Shown: positions 17,049-24,555 of the stretch, in pieces | Position numbering within the stretch: position 1 is the stretch's first letter | Layout: every line of letters starts with the position of its first letter | DNA from: Acidobacteriota bacterium | Lineage (GTDB): Bacteria; Acidobacteriota; Terriglobia; Terriglobales; Acidobacteriaceae | Length of the DNA: 38,500 bases | NCBI GenBank assembly: GCA_003224905.1 | Contig: QIAA01000163.1 | Location: forward strand, 1-38,500 | Direction: 5' to 3' | Program-made: the position numbers and the translations under genes | The notes under the pieces: model-generated | The model's database searches: none | What the model was told of the DNA's origin: nothing | Seen by the model: the letters and a program-made list of their open reading frames with translations, nothing else

Positions 17049-17291
17049 TCACAACTCCTTGACCACACTTAGCGAACTGCGTGTGGCGATAATTTTGTCG
17101 CCGCGAAAGGTTAAAAGCGTGATAAGAGCCGGGGGGGCGGCATCCGCCAGCAAGACAAAGAAAGTGTGGAAATTGCCGCATACAAAACCTGCGACCCAGT
17201 CGGATGTCGCCCTCATGATCAAGTTGCCTTTCACACCGGAAAAGGTCATGTTTCGGTCTTTGCACGAAGGGCATATGAATGCTCGGCGCAT
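17049..17291 (-). CDS. Small cysteine-containing protein, first gene of a two-gene operon
   Basis: 80 residues starting MRRAFICPSCKDRNMTFSG. It has one C-x2-C knuckle, a third Cys in AGFVCGN and a hydrophobic middle (FHTFFVLLADAAPPALI). GAGGAGG upstream of ATG 17291 and the three-base gap to the next gene support it as real. No family is recognised. A CRP-type palindrome lies about 60 bases upstream of its start. It could be a DNA-binding or metal-binding accessory protein. Confidence 0.6.
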   Translation of the reverse strand: MRRAFICPSCKDRNMTFSGVKGNLIMRATSDWVAGFVCGNFHTFFVLLADAAPPALITLLTFRGDKIIATRSSLSVVKEL

Positions 17292-17641
17292 TGCTGAAGT
17301 TTCCTCCTCGCCGGTATTTTGGCCGGAGTGGATAGTGTGAAAATGTGACGTACGTCACATTCGGCGACCGTGATTTTGAGGAAATGTTGGAAAATTTGCC
17401 TGATCGGATTGATGGTCCGCTACCGGAGACGACGTCCACCGGGAAGACCGGATAGTTGGACCTGAGCGGCGCGAACGTGAGCTCTGAGTTCTCCTTTATC
17501 GCTCTGCCAAAACCAGTAAAAATAGTTTCTGCGATCCTGTGGTAGGATACCGCTCGCTTTCCGGCAGGACCTTCGCGGACTTACAGTCGGCCGGAGGTCT
17601 CAGCGATTGGGAACTGAAATCATTATTTCTAAGGAGCAACC
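17292..17641. other. 350-base divergent intergenic region
   Basis: Separates the small-protein operon (minus) from hdcA (plus). It contains the CRP-type palindrome at 17342-17361, a short inverted repeat ATCCT-N5-AGGAT at 17534-17548, and the AAGGAGC ribosome binding site of hdcA at its right edge. I found no convincing -35/-10 pair for hdcA and no coding frame. Confidence 0.6.
17342..17361. promoter_or_regulatory. Perfect 20-base CRP/FNR-family-type operator
   Basis: AATGTGACGTACGTCACATT is identical to its own reverse complement and contains TGTGA-N6-TCACA, the E. coli CRP consensus half-sites at the correct spacing. It sits about 60 bases upstream of the 17291 gene and about 290 upstream of hdcA. 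Its position fits regulation of the small-protein operon better, but it could affect both. Confidence 0.65.
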
Positions 17642-18586
17642 ATGACGGAAATTAAATCCATGGGTTCCGGCATGTCACTGCCGGATGTGGTGGATGGGGC
17701 GATTGGTCCGTCTACGAAATACTGCATGGGGTACCTCAACCCTGGCGCGAGCGGACAGGGTTACATCTCGACGCTGAAACTTTCGACCGGACTGGTGAAG
17801 GTGGCCGGGCTGGATCCGGGAACGGAAGGAATCGTTTCCTATGATCGGTGCGAAAAGAACGACGCCTACATTGGCCAGATCAATATGCTGACCGCTTCGT
17901 CGTTTTGCGGAGTGAACGGCGCGGTGTGGGGGTACCACCTGGCGGTGGCCGATGAGATTGCCAATAAGACATTGAAGCCCATGTTCTATCAGAGCGGCGC
18001 TGGCGGGACACAGATCCCGGTGTACCCAGTGTATCCGTTGCTGGAATGTGCGCGACGCTTGTTCGGAATGGAGGCGCAGCGACGATTTCCACCGATGCCG
18101 GGGGCGCACGTGGTTTGTGCCAACAAGAATTACACCACTGACCTGACGGACGGGCCGACGTGGGTGTGGGCAGCGATTGCGCTGGCGATTGCAGAAGATC
18201 GCGAGAACGAGGCCAACCTATTTATCGAAGATGCGGGAAACTATGGGACGATCTACGACGGGCCTGCACAAATAAAGAATTTTCTTGATGGAACCCTTCA
18301 TGCTGTGACCAAGAGCATGGTGCTGTGCGGTGTTGACCAGGGTGTGCGATACACAGAAATCTATGCGGGATACGTCTATCAATTTGCTAACACAAACCAG
18401 GTAGGCTGCGCGTTGACGTGTGCGCCTTACGTTCTGCTGGCAAAGAATGTGATCCCGCCGGGGCTGCAGGCGTCACAGCTTCTCGGTATGCCAATCTCCA
18501 AGTGGGAAAAATTGCTGAACCTTCCTCCGCTGCCGCCGCAAGAAAGAGCAGGGGAAGCGAGCAGCCCAGAAGAAAAAACAGGATAA
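17642..18586 (+). CDS. hdcA: Pyruvoyl-dependent histidine decarboxylase
   Basis: Converts L-histidine to histamine and CO2 using a pyruvoyl group made by self-cleavage of the proenzyme, without PLP. The 314-residue length fits the family (about 310). It matches the Lactobacillus 30a enzyme as I recall it along most of its length: GYLNPGASGQGYISTLK, GIVSYDR, NDAYIGQINMLTASSF, PGAHVVCANK, LFIEDAG and AYTMxPGQ-like YQFANTNQVGCAL. The cleavage site is the Ser-Ser pair S86-S87 in TASSF: S87 would become the pyruvoyl group, giving beta (1-86) and alpha (87-314) chains. E196 in FIEDAG corresponds to the catalytic Glu. AAGGAGC precedes ATG 17642. No histidine/histamine antiporter gene is nearby. The last 15 residues are charged and nonconserved. 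The gene ends 12 bases from the convergent kinase gene. Confidence 0.92.
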   Translation: MTEIKSMGSGMSLPDVVDGAIGPSTKYCMGYLNPGASGQGYISTLKLSTGLVKVAGLDPGTEGIVSYDRCEKNDAYIGQINMLTASSFCGVNGAVWGYHLAVADEIANKTLKPMFYQSGAGGTQIPVYPVYPLLECARRLFGMEAQRRFPPMPGAHVVCANKNYTTDLTDGPTWVWAAIALAIAEDRENEANLFIEDAGNYGTIYDGPAQIKNFLDGTLHAVTKSMVLCGVDQGVRYTEIYAGYVYQFANTNQVGCALTCAPYVLLAKNVIPPGLQASQLLGMPISKWEKLLNLPPLPPQERAGEASSPEEKTG

Positions 18587-18598
18587 CGCGGCCCGCGG

Positions 18599-20998
18599 TT
18601 ACTGAGGCAAGCCCACCCGGCGTAGCAGATCCTGAAAAGCCGGTTCCTGGCGAAGGCTGTCGAGTTGCGGGTCGACAGCAAGCCACGACAGATAGAACGA
18701 CCGCTCCTGGTAAGCCTTCTCCAACTCCGCCAGCGCCGCGTCCTTGTTTCCTAGCGCCGAGTAGATGGAAGCTACGTTGTATGGCGTGATGTGAATATTC
18801 GCAGACACTTTTCTGAGTTGATTCAGGACATCCTTTGCTTTCGCCGCTTGACCGGAAAGGGCGAAACCGCGTCCCAGAGAGGCCAGGGGCTCAGCGACGT
18901 TCGGCTCCAGCTCACGAGCTTTTTGAAATTCGGCCAGGGCTCGTGGGAGGTCGCCTTGTTCCTGATAGGCCCAGCCGAGCTCGTCATGGGCGACCCAGAA
19001 CGTGGGGTCCAAGTCGATCGTGGTGCGGAGCTGGCTTATGGCCTGATCGTAGCGGCGCGCGAGATACAGAGTTTGGCCGAGCAGGAAATTGGTTTCGGAA
19101 GAGAGCGGGTCGAGTTGGCGGGCACGCTGGCATTCGGCGATGCCTTCGTCGAAGCGCATCATAGAGGTTAAATACCAGCCATAGAAGCTGTGCGCAGAGG
19201 CATCGTTGGGGCTGATCTGGATGGCTCGCTTGAATTCCGACTCCGCCGCCGGAAGATTGTAGTCGTAGAAAAGATAGACATCGCCCAGCATGGTGTGAGC
19301 ACTAACCAGGTTGTCATCCAGCTGCAGCGCCTTTTCTGCCGCCGCTTTGGCGGCGGGCTCGGTTTCATGCGCAGGCGCCAGCCAGTCTTGTGCAAGGCCC
19401 CGGTTGTAAGAATATCCCGCATAGGCCAAAGCATAGTCAGAGTCCAGCGCAATCGCCTGGCGAAAGTATGCGGCTCCTTCCTCCAAGCCTTCCTTCGAGT
19501 ATTTCCTGGTGTGGTACAAACCCTTCAAGTAGAGCTGATACGCCTCAGGGTTTTCCGTGTAGTGTTTGGTGAGGCGTTCTTGCTCCGTTCCAGTGAGGCG
19601 CAAGCGAAGTTTATCGGCGATTTCTCTTGAGATGTCCGATTCAATTGTGACCACGTCCGACATGTTTCGTTTGTAACGATCTCCCCAGAGCTGCGCGCCA
19701 TCGGAAGTGTTGACCAGGTAGGTCTCAATCAGCAGGTTGTCGCCCAGCTTCATTACTTTGCCTTGGAGGAGCGCGGCGACCTTCAGATCGCGTCCCACCT
19801 GGCGTGGATCGACCTGCCGTCCCTTATAGGTAAAAGTCGTACCTGAGGCGAGAACGCGCAATCGGGGAATGCGGGAAAGGCTGTCGATCAGGCTTTGGCT
19901 GATGCCGTCGCTGAGATATTCGGTGTTGGGATCAGGGTTGGCGTTCACGAAAGGCAAGACCGCAATCGAGTCGATGGCGCCAGAGTTCCGCCCAATGAGG
20001 AAGAAGGCTGCTGCTGCGATGGCGGCCGCAAGCGCGATGGCGACGTATATCGCCCAATGGGGAAATTTACGGCGCGGAGCAGGTTGAACAGGGGTGAAAC
20101 GAGTGGTGATAGAAGCTGTGGTGAACCGCCCGGATTCGGTGTCCCGCTTCAGTCTTTTCAGGTCGGCGCGCATGTCGGCGGCGTGCTGGTAGCGCACCTC
20201 GCGATCTTTCTCCAGCGCTTTGCCGATGATCTCTTCCAATTGGGCCGGAATTGCGGCGTTGAGCTGCGAAGGGGCGGTCAGGTTTTGGCTCAAAATCGCG
20301 TTGTAGATTACCGCCGAAGTGCTTCCGTCAAAGGCCTGGCGGCCAGTGGCCATTTCGTAGAGAACGGCTCCGAAGCTGAATAAGTCGCTGCGGCCATCGA
20401 GTTCCTCGCCGCGAGCCTGCTCGGGTGAAACATAGGCCACGGTTCCCATCAAGACACCGGGCGTGGTCAGGAGCTCGTTGATTGTTGGCAGATCCGACTT
20501 GTCTTCCTTGCGCTTGGCTTCTTCAGCAGTTTCAGAAGCCAGCTTGGCGATACCGAAGTCCAAAATTTTGGCCTGGCCTCGGGGGGTAACGACGATGTTT
20601 GCCGGCTTAATATCGCGGTGAACGATGCCCTTGGCGTGTGCGGCTTCGAGGGCGTCTGCGATTTGAATGGCCAGGTCTAACAGAAGCTCCAGCGGAAGAG
20701 GCCTTCCCGCGATGCGCTCTTTGAGCGTCGTGCCCTCGAGCAGCTCCATCACCAGGAAATGGTGGCCCTCGACTTCTCCGATTTCGTGGATGGTGCAGAT
20801 ATTGGGATGGTTCAGGGAGGAGGCAGTTCGTGCCTCACGCTGGAATCGTTGTAAAGTCTCCGGGTTTGGTTCGGTGGGAAGAAACTTCAAGGCGACATGG
20901 CGGCCTAAGGTGAGGTCTTCGGCCTCGTAAACTACTCCCATACCGCCACTGCCCAATTTTCCCAGGATGCGGTAGTGGGAGATCGTCGTGCCGATCAT
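18599..20998 (-). CDS. Membrane Ser/Thr protein kinase with FlgO-like domain and TPR repeats
   Basis: 799 residues. The N-terminal Hanks-type kinase (about 9-270) is complete: glycine loop [14 protein letters not shown], Lys38 in VALKFL, catalytic HRDIKPANI (D129), DFG at 147-149, and [13 protein letters not shown] at the activation end. One transmembrane helix (316-336) is followed by a FlgO/TolB-N-like domain ([15 protein letters not shown] to about 470) and then TPR repeats to the end. The kinase faces the cytoplasm and the TPR part the periplasm, an architecture frequent in Acidobacteriota. Targets unknown. ATG 20998 has no clear ribosome binding site; a promoter identical in both hexamers to that of the kinase at 24556 lies just upstream. 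Confidence 0.95.
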   Translation of the reverse strand: MIGTTISHYRILGKLGSGGMGVVYEAEDLTLGRHVALKFLPTEPNPETLQRFQREARTASSLNHPNICTIHEIGEVEGHHFLVMELLEGTTLKERIAGRPLPLELLLDLAIQIADALEAAHAKGIVHRDIKPANIVVTPRGQAKILDFGIAKLASETAEEAKRKEDKSDLPTINELLTTPGVLMGTVAYVSPEQARGEELDGRSDLFSFGAVLYEMATGRQAFDGSTSAVIYNAILSQNLTAPSQLNAAIPAQLEEIIGKALEKDREVRYQHAADMRADLKRLKRDTESGRFTTASITTRFTPVQPAPRRKFPHWAIYVAIALAAAIAAAAFFLIGRNSGAIDSIAVLPFVNANPDPNTEYLSDGISQSLIDSLSRIPRLRVLASGTTFTYKGRQVDPRQVGRDLKVAALLQGKVMKLGDNLLIETYLVNTSDGAQLWGDRYKRNMSDVVTIESDISREIADKLRLRLTGTEQERLTKHYTENPEAYQLYLKGLYHTRKYSKEGLEEGAAYFRQAIALDSDYALAYAGYSYNRGLAQDWLAPAHETEPAAKAAAEKALQLDDNLVSAHTMLGDVYLFYDYNLPAAESEFKRAIQISPNDASAHSFYGWYLTSMMRFDEGIAECQRARQLDPLSSETNFLLGQTLYLARRYDQAISQLRTTIDLDPTFWVAHDELGWAYQEQGDLPRALAEFQKARELEPNVAEPLASLGRGFALSGQAAKAKDVLNQLRKVSANIHITPYNVASIYSALGNKDAALAELEKAYQERSFYLSWLAVDPQLDSLRQEPAFQDLLRRVGLPQ

Positions 20999-21030
20999 CG
21001 ATGGACTGCTGGCATCCAGAATTGCGCTTG

Positions 21031-21059
21031 ATGTTAGGACGGCAGTGGCGGCAAGTCAA
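21031..21059 (-). promoter_or_regulatory. Promoter of the 18599 kinase gene (TTGACT-N17-TAACAT)
   Basis: Minus strand: -35 TTGACT at 21059-21054, 17-base spacer, -10 TAACAT at 21036-21031. Predicted start near 21024, 26 bases before ATG 20998. The same hexamers, spacing and flanking T and CC bases occur upstream of the kinase at 24556-27549. Confidence 0.6.
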
Positions 21060-21195
21060 ATGAAGGAACGACGGGATGCGGCTTACGGGATTAGTCAATT
21101 TCTTCCGCACCGCAGCAACACAAGAGTCCGGTAGTCACTAAAGACTGGAAAATACGTCCGGCCTGTGAACTGGGCGCTGATCTAATTTCGTGTTG

Positions 21196-22330
21196 CTAGG
21201 AAATCGGCCACGTCTGGACAGCCAATTTCGCAAGTTTCGCCTGTCGCTCTTTGATCTGCTTCGCTTCCCACTTTGATTCTTTGCCGACCTCAGATGTGAG
21301 AATAAAGGCAGACTCCTTGAGCACCTTTTTCTTTTCTGAAAAAGAGCTATTACCGATCAAACTATTCTTGCTGGATTGCATAAGTACCATATTGCCAAGC
21401 CGTTTGTAGAGTGCGGATGCCGCCTCTGGTTCGATACCCGGCCAGTTGTTCGCCGGATGCTCTGGCAAGATATGTTCCACGTTGATGACGTTCTCTTCAT
21501 CGTTTGGTATATTTTCCGGTTCCGTATCGCCCTTTGCCTTCATTTCCAAGGCACGCAGCAGGTATCTCGCTATGAAGTCCTGCGCTATTCTGACTTCTGA
21601 AAAGACCGCCTCAAAGATCGCATCGCTTGGGATTATGTCTAATGCAGCAGTCAACTGCTCGGCATTCTTAATCGTTTGTTTGCTTACTTCCTGAGCGCGA
21701 AGGGAGTAATTGCGATCTAGCAGGCCGCCGCGTCCTCCGACGATGAGGAAGCGAACTGACCAGTACACAAAAAGTCGGAATGCTTTCTTCGCTTCCTTGA
21801 CCGAAAAATGACGGGCTACTGCGAACATTAACGGCCTGATTTGTTCTACGCGCAGATCGCGGTTGATAGTGGCGAGATGCTTGAGTGCTAGTGCCGTACT
21901 CATTCCATTTGGTCGCACCAGGATTAAACAAAGCGGCGTAGTCGTCCGCACTCTCAGCAGCCTCTTCTAAGAACTGCAATGCCTTGCTTCTGCTATTAGC
22001 CAGACCTCTCACCCGATCTAAAACTTCCCGTTCCTTTGTCGGCCCTTGTTTCGTAATCAGCAGATGATGAATGTAATTGACAGTGATGTCGCCATGTCCG
22101 ATGGACTCAAGGACCGCCTTCATCTTGGCCCATTTTTGCTGGCCCTCGGCTATGTGGTCACCACACAGCTTTAACAAGAAATTCTTTATCAGGTCGGCCT
22201 GTGACGCTTTTAGCCCACGATCATTGAGAGTTTCAAACATTACGAATGCGTTGAGATGATCGGGGACCCGAAGCACGACTACCTGAGCGCCATCACGTAT
22301 GAATTTCACCCATCGCTGCAAGGTGGCTGG
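21196..22330 (-). pseudogene. Decayed GmrSD-type restriction gene (DUF262/DUF1524 remnant)
   Basis: The remnant reads 22330 to about 21900 in one frame and about 21900 to 21196 in another, so it carries a frameshift. The first part is the middle of DUF262 (VPDHLNAFVMFETLNDRGL, QADLIKNFLL, NPGATKWNEY). After the shift it continues as LATINRDLRVEQIRPLMFAV and FVYWSVRFLIVGGRGG, and ends with the DUF1524 HNH-type domain (NVINVEHILPEHPANNW, YKRLGNMVLMQ, NSLIGNSSFSEKK). The N-terminal part of DUF262 with its catalytic region is missing: the sequence switches to transposase at about 22319-22333. Intact relatives restrict modified foreign DNA, including glucosylated phage DNA; this copy cannot be functional as a whole. 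Confidence 0.85.
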
Positions 22331-22888
22331 GGCAGTGTGTGGACTTGGCTTGCGCTCGATTCCGAAAGCAAGCTTATTATCTCCCACTACATCGGCCAGC
22401 GAGATGCAGACAGCGCGTGGTACTTCATGCGCGATTTGCGCGTGCGGACGGAAGGTATATTCCAGTTAACAAGTGACGGCCTGCGGGCCTATGTCGATGC
22501 AGTGGACGCGCATTTCGCAACGTCAATTCACTTCGCGCAGTTAATCAAGCTCTATAGCAGCCCCGACATTACCGGGCCGGACTGGTTTAGCGCCATGAGC
22601 CGGGTAACGGGGACTCTACAAAATGTTCGATGCGGACGCCCCGAGCCGCGTTTTGTGAGTACAAGCCATGTCGAGCGATTGAACCTCAGCTTGAGGATGC
22701 ACCTCCGCCGCTACGCCCGCAGAACGAACGCGCATAGCCGCAAACTGGCAAATCACAAGGCATGCGTGGCCTTATGGGTTGCGTGGTATAACTTTTGCCG
22801 AGTGAACACTGCCATCAGGATGACGCCTTGCATGGCAGCGGGGATTACCAGCACGATCTGGACGATGCGAAATTTGTTGACGGTATGA
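22331..22888 (+). pseudogene. 5'-truncated IS1-family transposase
   Basis: Homology begins abruptly at SVWTWLALDSESKLI and continues with IGQRDADSAWYFM, QLTSDGLRAYVDAV, STSHVERLNLSLRMHLRR, TNAHSRKLANHKACVALWVAWYNFCR and TPCMAAGITSTIWTM. These are the DDE catalytic half and C-terminus of IS1-group transposases; the catalytic Asp of SDG and Glu of VERLN are visible. The N-terminal zinc-finger/HTH half is absent. The 75 bases upstream in the same frame belong to the restriction gene on the other strand, so an ATG at 22256 is not the true start. Terminal inverted repeats were not identified. Transposition-dead remnant. Confidence 0.82.
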
Positions 22889-23042
22889 AATCGAAACCAG
22901 TGCCGGATTGGATTGGTAACGTCGGACGCGTTTTGAATCCACTCCTCGGGCCACTCGTTACCACATTCTTATGGTTGCGAAAAATAGGCAGGCGGGCGTG
23001 GCGCTCAGCAACACGGAATTAGATCAGTACCGTGAACTGCTC

Positions 23043-23071
23043 TTGCTTTCCTTTCGTGCACAGACTATCTT
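23043..23071 (+). promoter_or_regulatory. Possible promoter for the metallophosphoesterase gene
   Basis: TTGCTT (23043-23048), 17-base spacer, TATCTT (23066-23071). The spacing is ideal but each hexamer has only three or four consensus bases. Predicted leader is about 55 bases. Confidence 0.3.
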
Positions 23072-23133
23072 ATGAGCTCGGCCCCGTAGCACCTCTTCCC
23101 TCACAAATTCAAACCATTCTCTAGGAGAGTCCT

Positions 23134-24279
23134 ATGCAAACAACTCTTCAGGCGGGACAAGTGCGTCCTCGGCCTCCGCGCAAGCGTTCCCAGGCCCATC
23201 CGGGCATTCACCCCATCTCTGCATTCACGCATCGCACGCAACGGTTTCAACCGCTTCCTCCGGCGCTTGGAGAACCGCCGTACCATTATCAGTTGGCGAC
23301 TTCAGTTTCTGGAATCGGTGACGCCAAGAAGATAGTGTTTCATACGGTCGGCGACACTGGAGGAATCAAGAATTCGGACTACCAAGCTGACGTCGCCAGG
23401 TCCATTAAAGGAGACCTAAACAGCGCCGAGCCTCCAGTCTTCTTCTATCATCTCGGCGATGTCGTGTATTACAACGGAGAGATCGAGAAATATTTCGATC
23501 AGTTCTATGAGCCCTATGATCACTATGCGGCCCCGATTTTCTCGATTCCTGGGAATCACGATGGCGATCCTATTGACAGCACTCAGACTTCGCTGGATGG
23601 CTGGGTGCGCTATTTCATGTCGCCGACTCCGCAAGTGCGGCCGGAGTCACACGATGCGCCGCGCGTGACCATGTCGCTTCCTAATGTTTATTTCACGCTG
23701 GAGTGTCCGCTGGTGACCATCGTTGGCATGTATACCAATGTCCCTGAGCACGGCTCCATCGATTCGGTTCAGCAGCAGTGGCTGACCCACGAATTTGACA
23801 CAGCACCAGAGGACAAAGCGCTGATCCTCGCACTGCATCACCCGGTGTACTCCTTCGACGACCACCACAGCGGCAGCCCGAGGATGGCTGATGCGGTGCA
23901 GCATGCCATAAATGAATCGCGCCGAGTGCCCAATCTGGTGCTCACCGCGCACGTTCATAACTACCAGAGAATTGAACGCGCAATTTCCAAGAAGACGAAA
24001 ATTCCATTTCTAGTGGTGGGGCACGGCGGCTACTATCACCTGCACGGACTTAACACCGAACCAGGGGACGACGCGGTCGATCCCGAAACAGGCGCTCACC
24101 TCGTCTCTGCCAATGACAAGCAACATGGTTATGTCACGGTAGTGGTCGAGAAGGACACGATCTCAGGATTCATGACCACGGTGACGGACTCGAGACGTGA
24201 AGGACAGGTAGGCGTAGATGAATTCAGTTATCCCGCGAGGCCGATTAAGCTGGGTAGAGACGAGGTTATCAGCCTCTGA
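23134..24279 (+). CDS. Calcineurin-like metallophosphoesterase
   Basis: 381 residues with all metal-binding motifs of the binuclear phosphoesterase fold: D74 in HTVGDTGG, FYHLGDVVYY (D109), IPGNHDGD (140-144), ALHHPVYS and LTAHVHNYQRI. The pattern is closest to purple-acid-phosphatase-like and 3',5'-cAMP phosphodiesterase-like proteins; substrate unknown. The first 45 residues are basic and proline-rich with no Sec signal, so the protein is predicted to be cytoplasmic. AGGAGAG precedes ATG 23134. It lies between kinase genes but on the opposite strand, and its fold is not that of a PPM-type protein phosphatase, so a signalling link is only speculative. Confidence 0.9.
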   Translation: MQTTLQAGQVRPRPPRKRSQAHPGIHPISAFTHRTQRFQPLPPALGEPPYHYQLATSVSGIGDAKKIVFHTVGDTGGIKNSDYQADVARSIKGDLNSAEPPVFFYHLGDVVYYNGEIEKYFDQFYEPYDHYAAPIFSIPGNHDGDPIDSTQTSLDGWVRYFMSPTPQVRPESHDAPRVTMSLPNVYFTLECPLVTIVGMYTNVPEHGSIDSVQQQWLTHEFDTAPEDKALILALHHPVYSFDDHHSGSPRMADAVQHAINESRRVPNLVLTAHVHNYQRIERAISKKTKIPFLVVGHGGYYHLHGLNTEPGDDAVDPETGAHLVSANDKQHGYVTVVVEKDTISGFMTTVTDSRREGQVGVDEFSYPARPIKLGRDEVISL

Positions 24280-24297
24280 AATGCCACAGCCTGGTGC

Positions 24298-24333
24298 CCC
24301 AGGTTCGCGCCCCGGTTTGGGCGCTAACCTGGG
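24298..24333 (+). terminator. Long hairpin after the metallophosphoesterase gene
   Basis: Arms CCCAGGTT-C-GCGCCC and GGGCGC-T-AACCTGGG pair over 14 of 15 positions around a 6-base loop, 18 bases after the stop codon. It lacks a proper T-run, so it may be an intergenic repeat hairpin or RNA-stabilising element rather than a classical terminator. Confidence 0.45.
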
Positions 24334-24555
24334 CAACACTTTACCTCAGTTTTAGCGCGGTGTAGGTTCTGCTCATGCCACGCGGTCTGCGGCGCCTTCA
24401 GGACTCCGGAGAATCCCAGTTTTGTAACCTTCAGCTGCTATCATCGCCAAATCTACTTTGCATCTGCAAACGTGTTCGATTTGTTTGTTCGGTGCTTGGA
24501 CGGGGTGGGCGCCGTCAATGGCCAGGCGAGTTCAACTCGTCGGTGAAACCGATGA

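Noticed and set aside
17017..17439. 140-codon open frame on the minus strand
   Set aside because: Overlaps both small genes in another frame, lacks a ribosome binding site and covers the palindromic operator.
17642..18586. Pyruvoyl-dependent arginine decarboxylase as an alternative identity
   Set aside because: Those proteins are shorter (about 160-200 residues) and lack the YIGQINM-TASSF and FIEDAG segments seen here.
21890..21910. Programmed frameshift in the restriction gene
   Set aside because: No slippery heptamer was evident and the gene has also lost its 5' end, so decay is simpler.
22256..22330. ATG 22256 as transposase start
   Set aside because: These 75 bases are antisense to DUF262 coding sequence; transposase similarity starts only at 22331.
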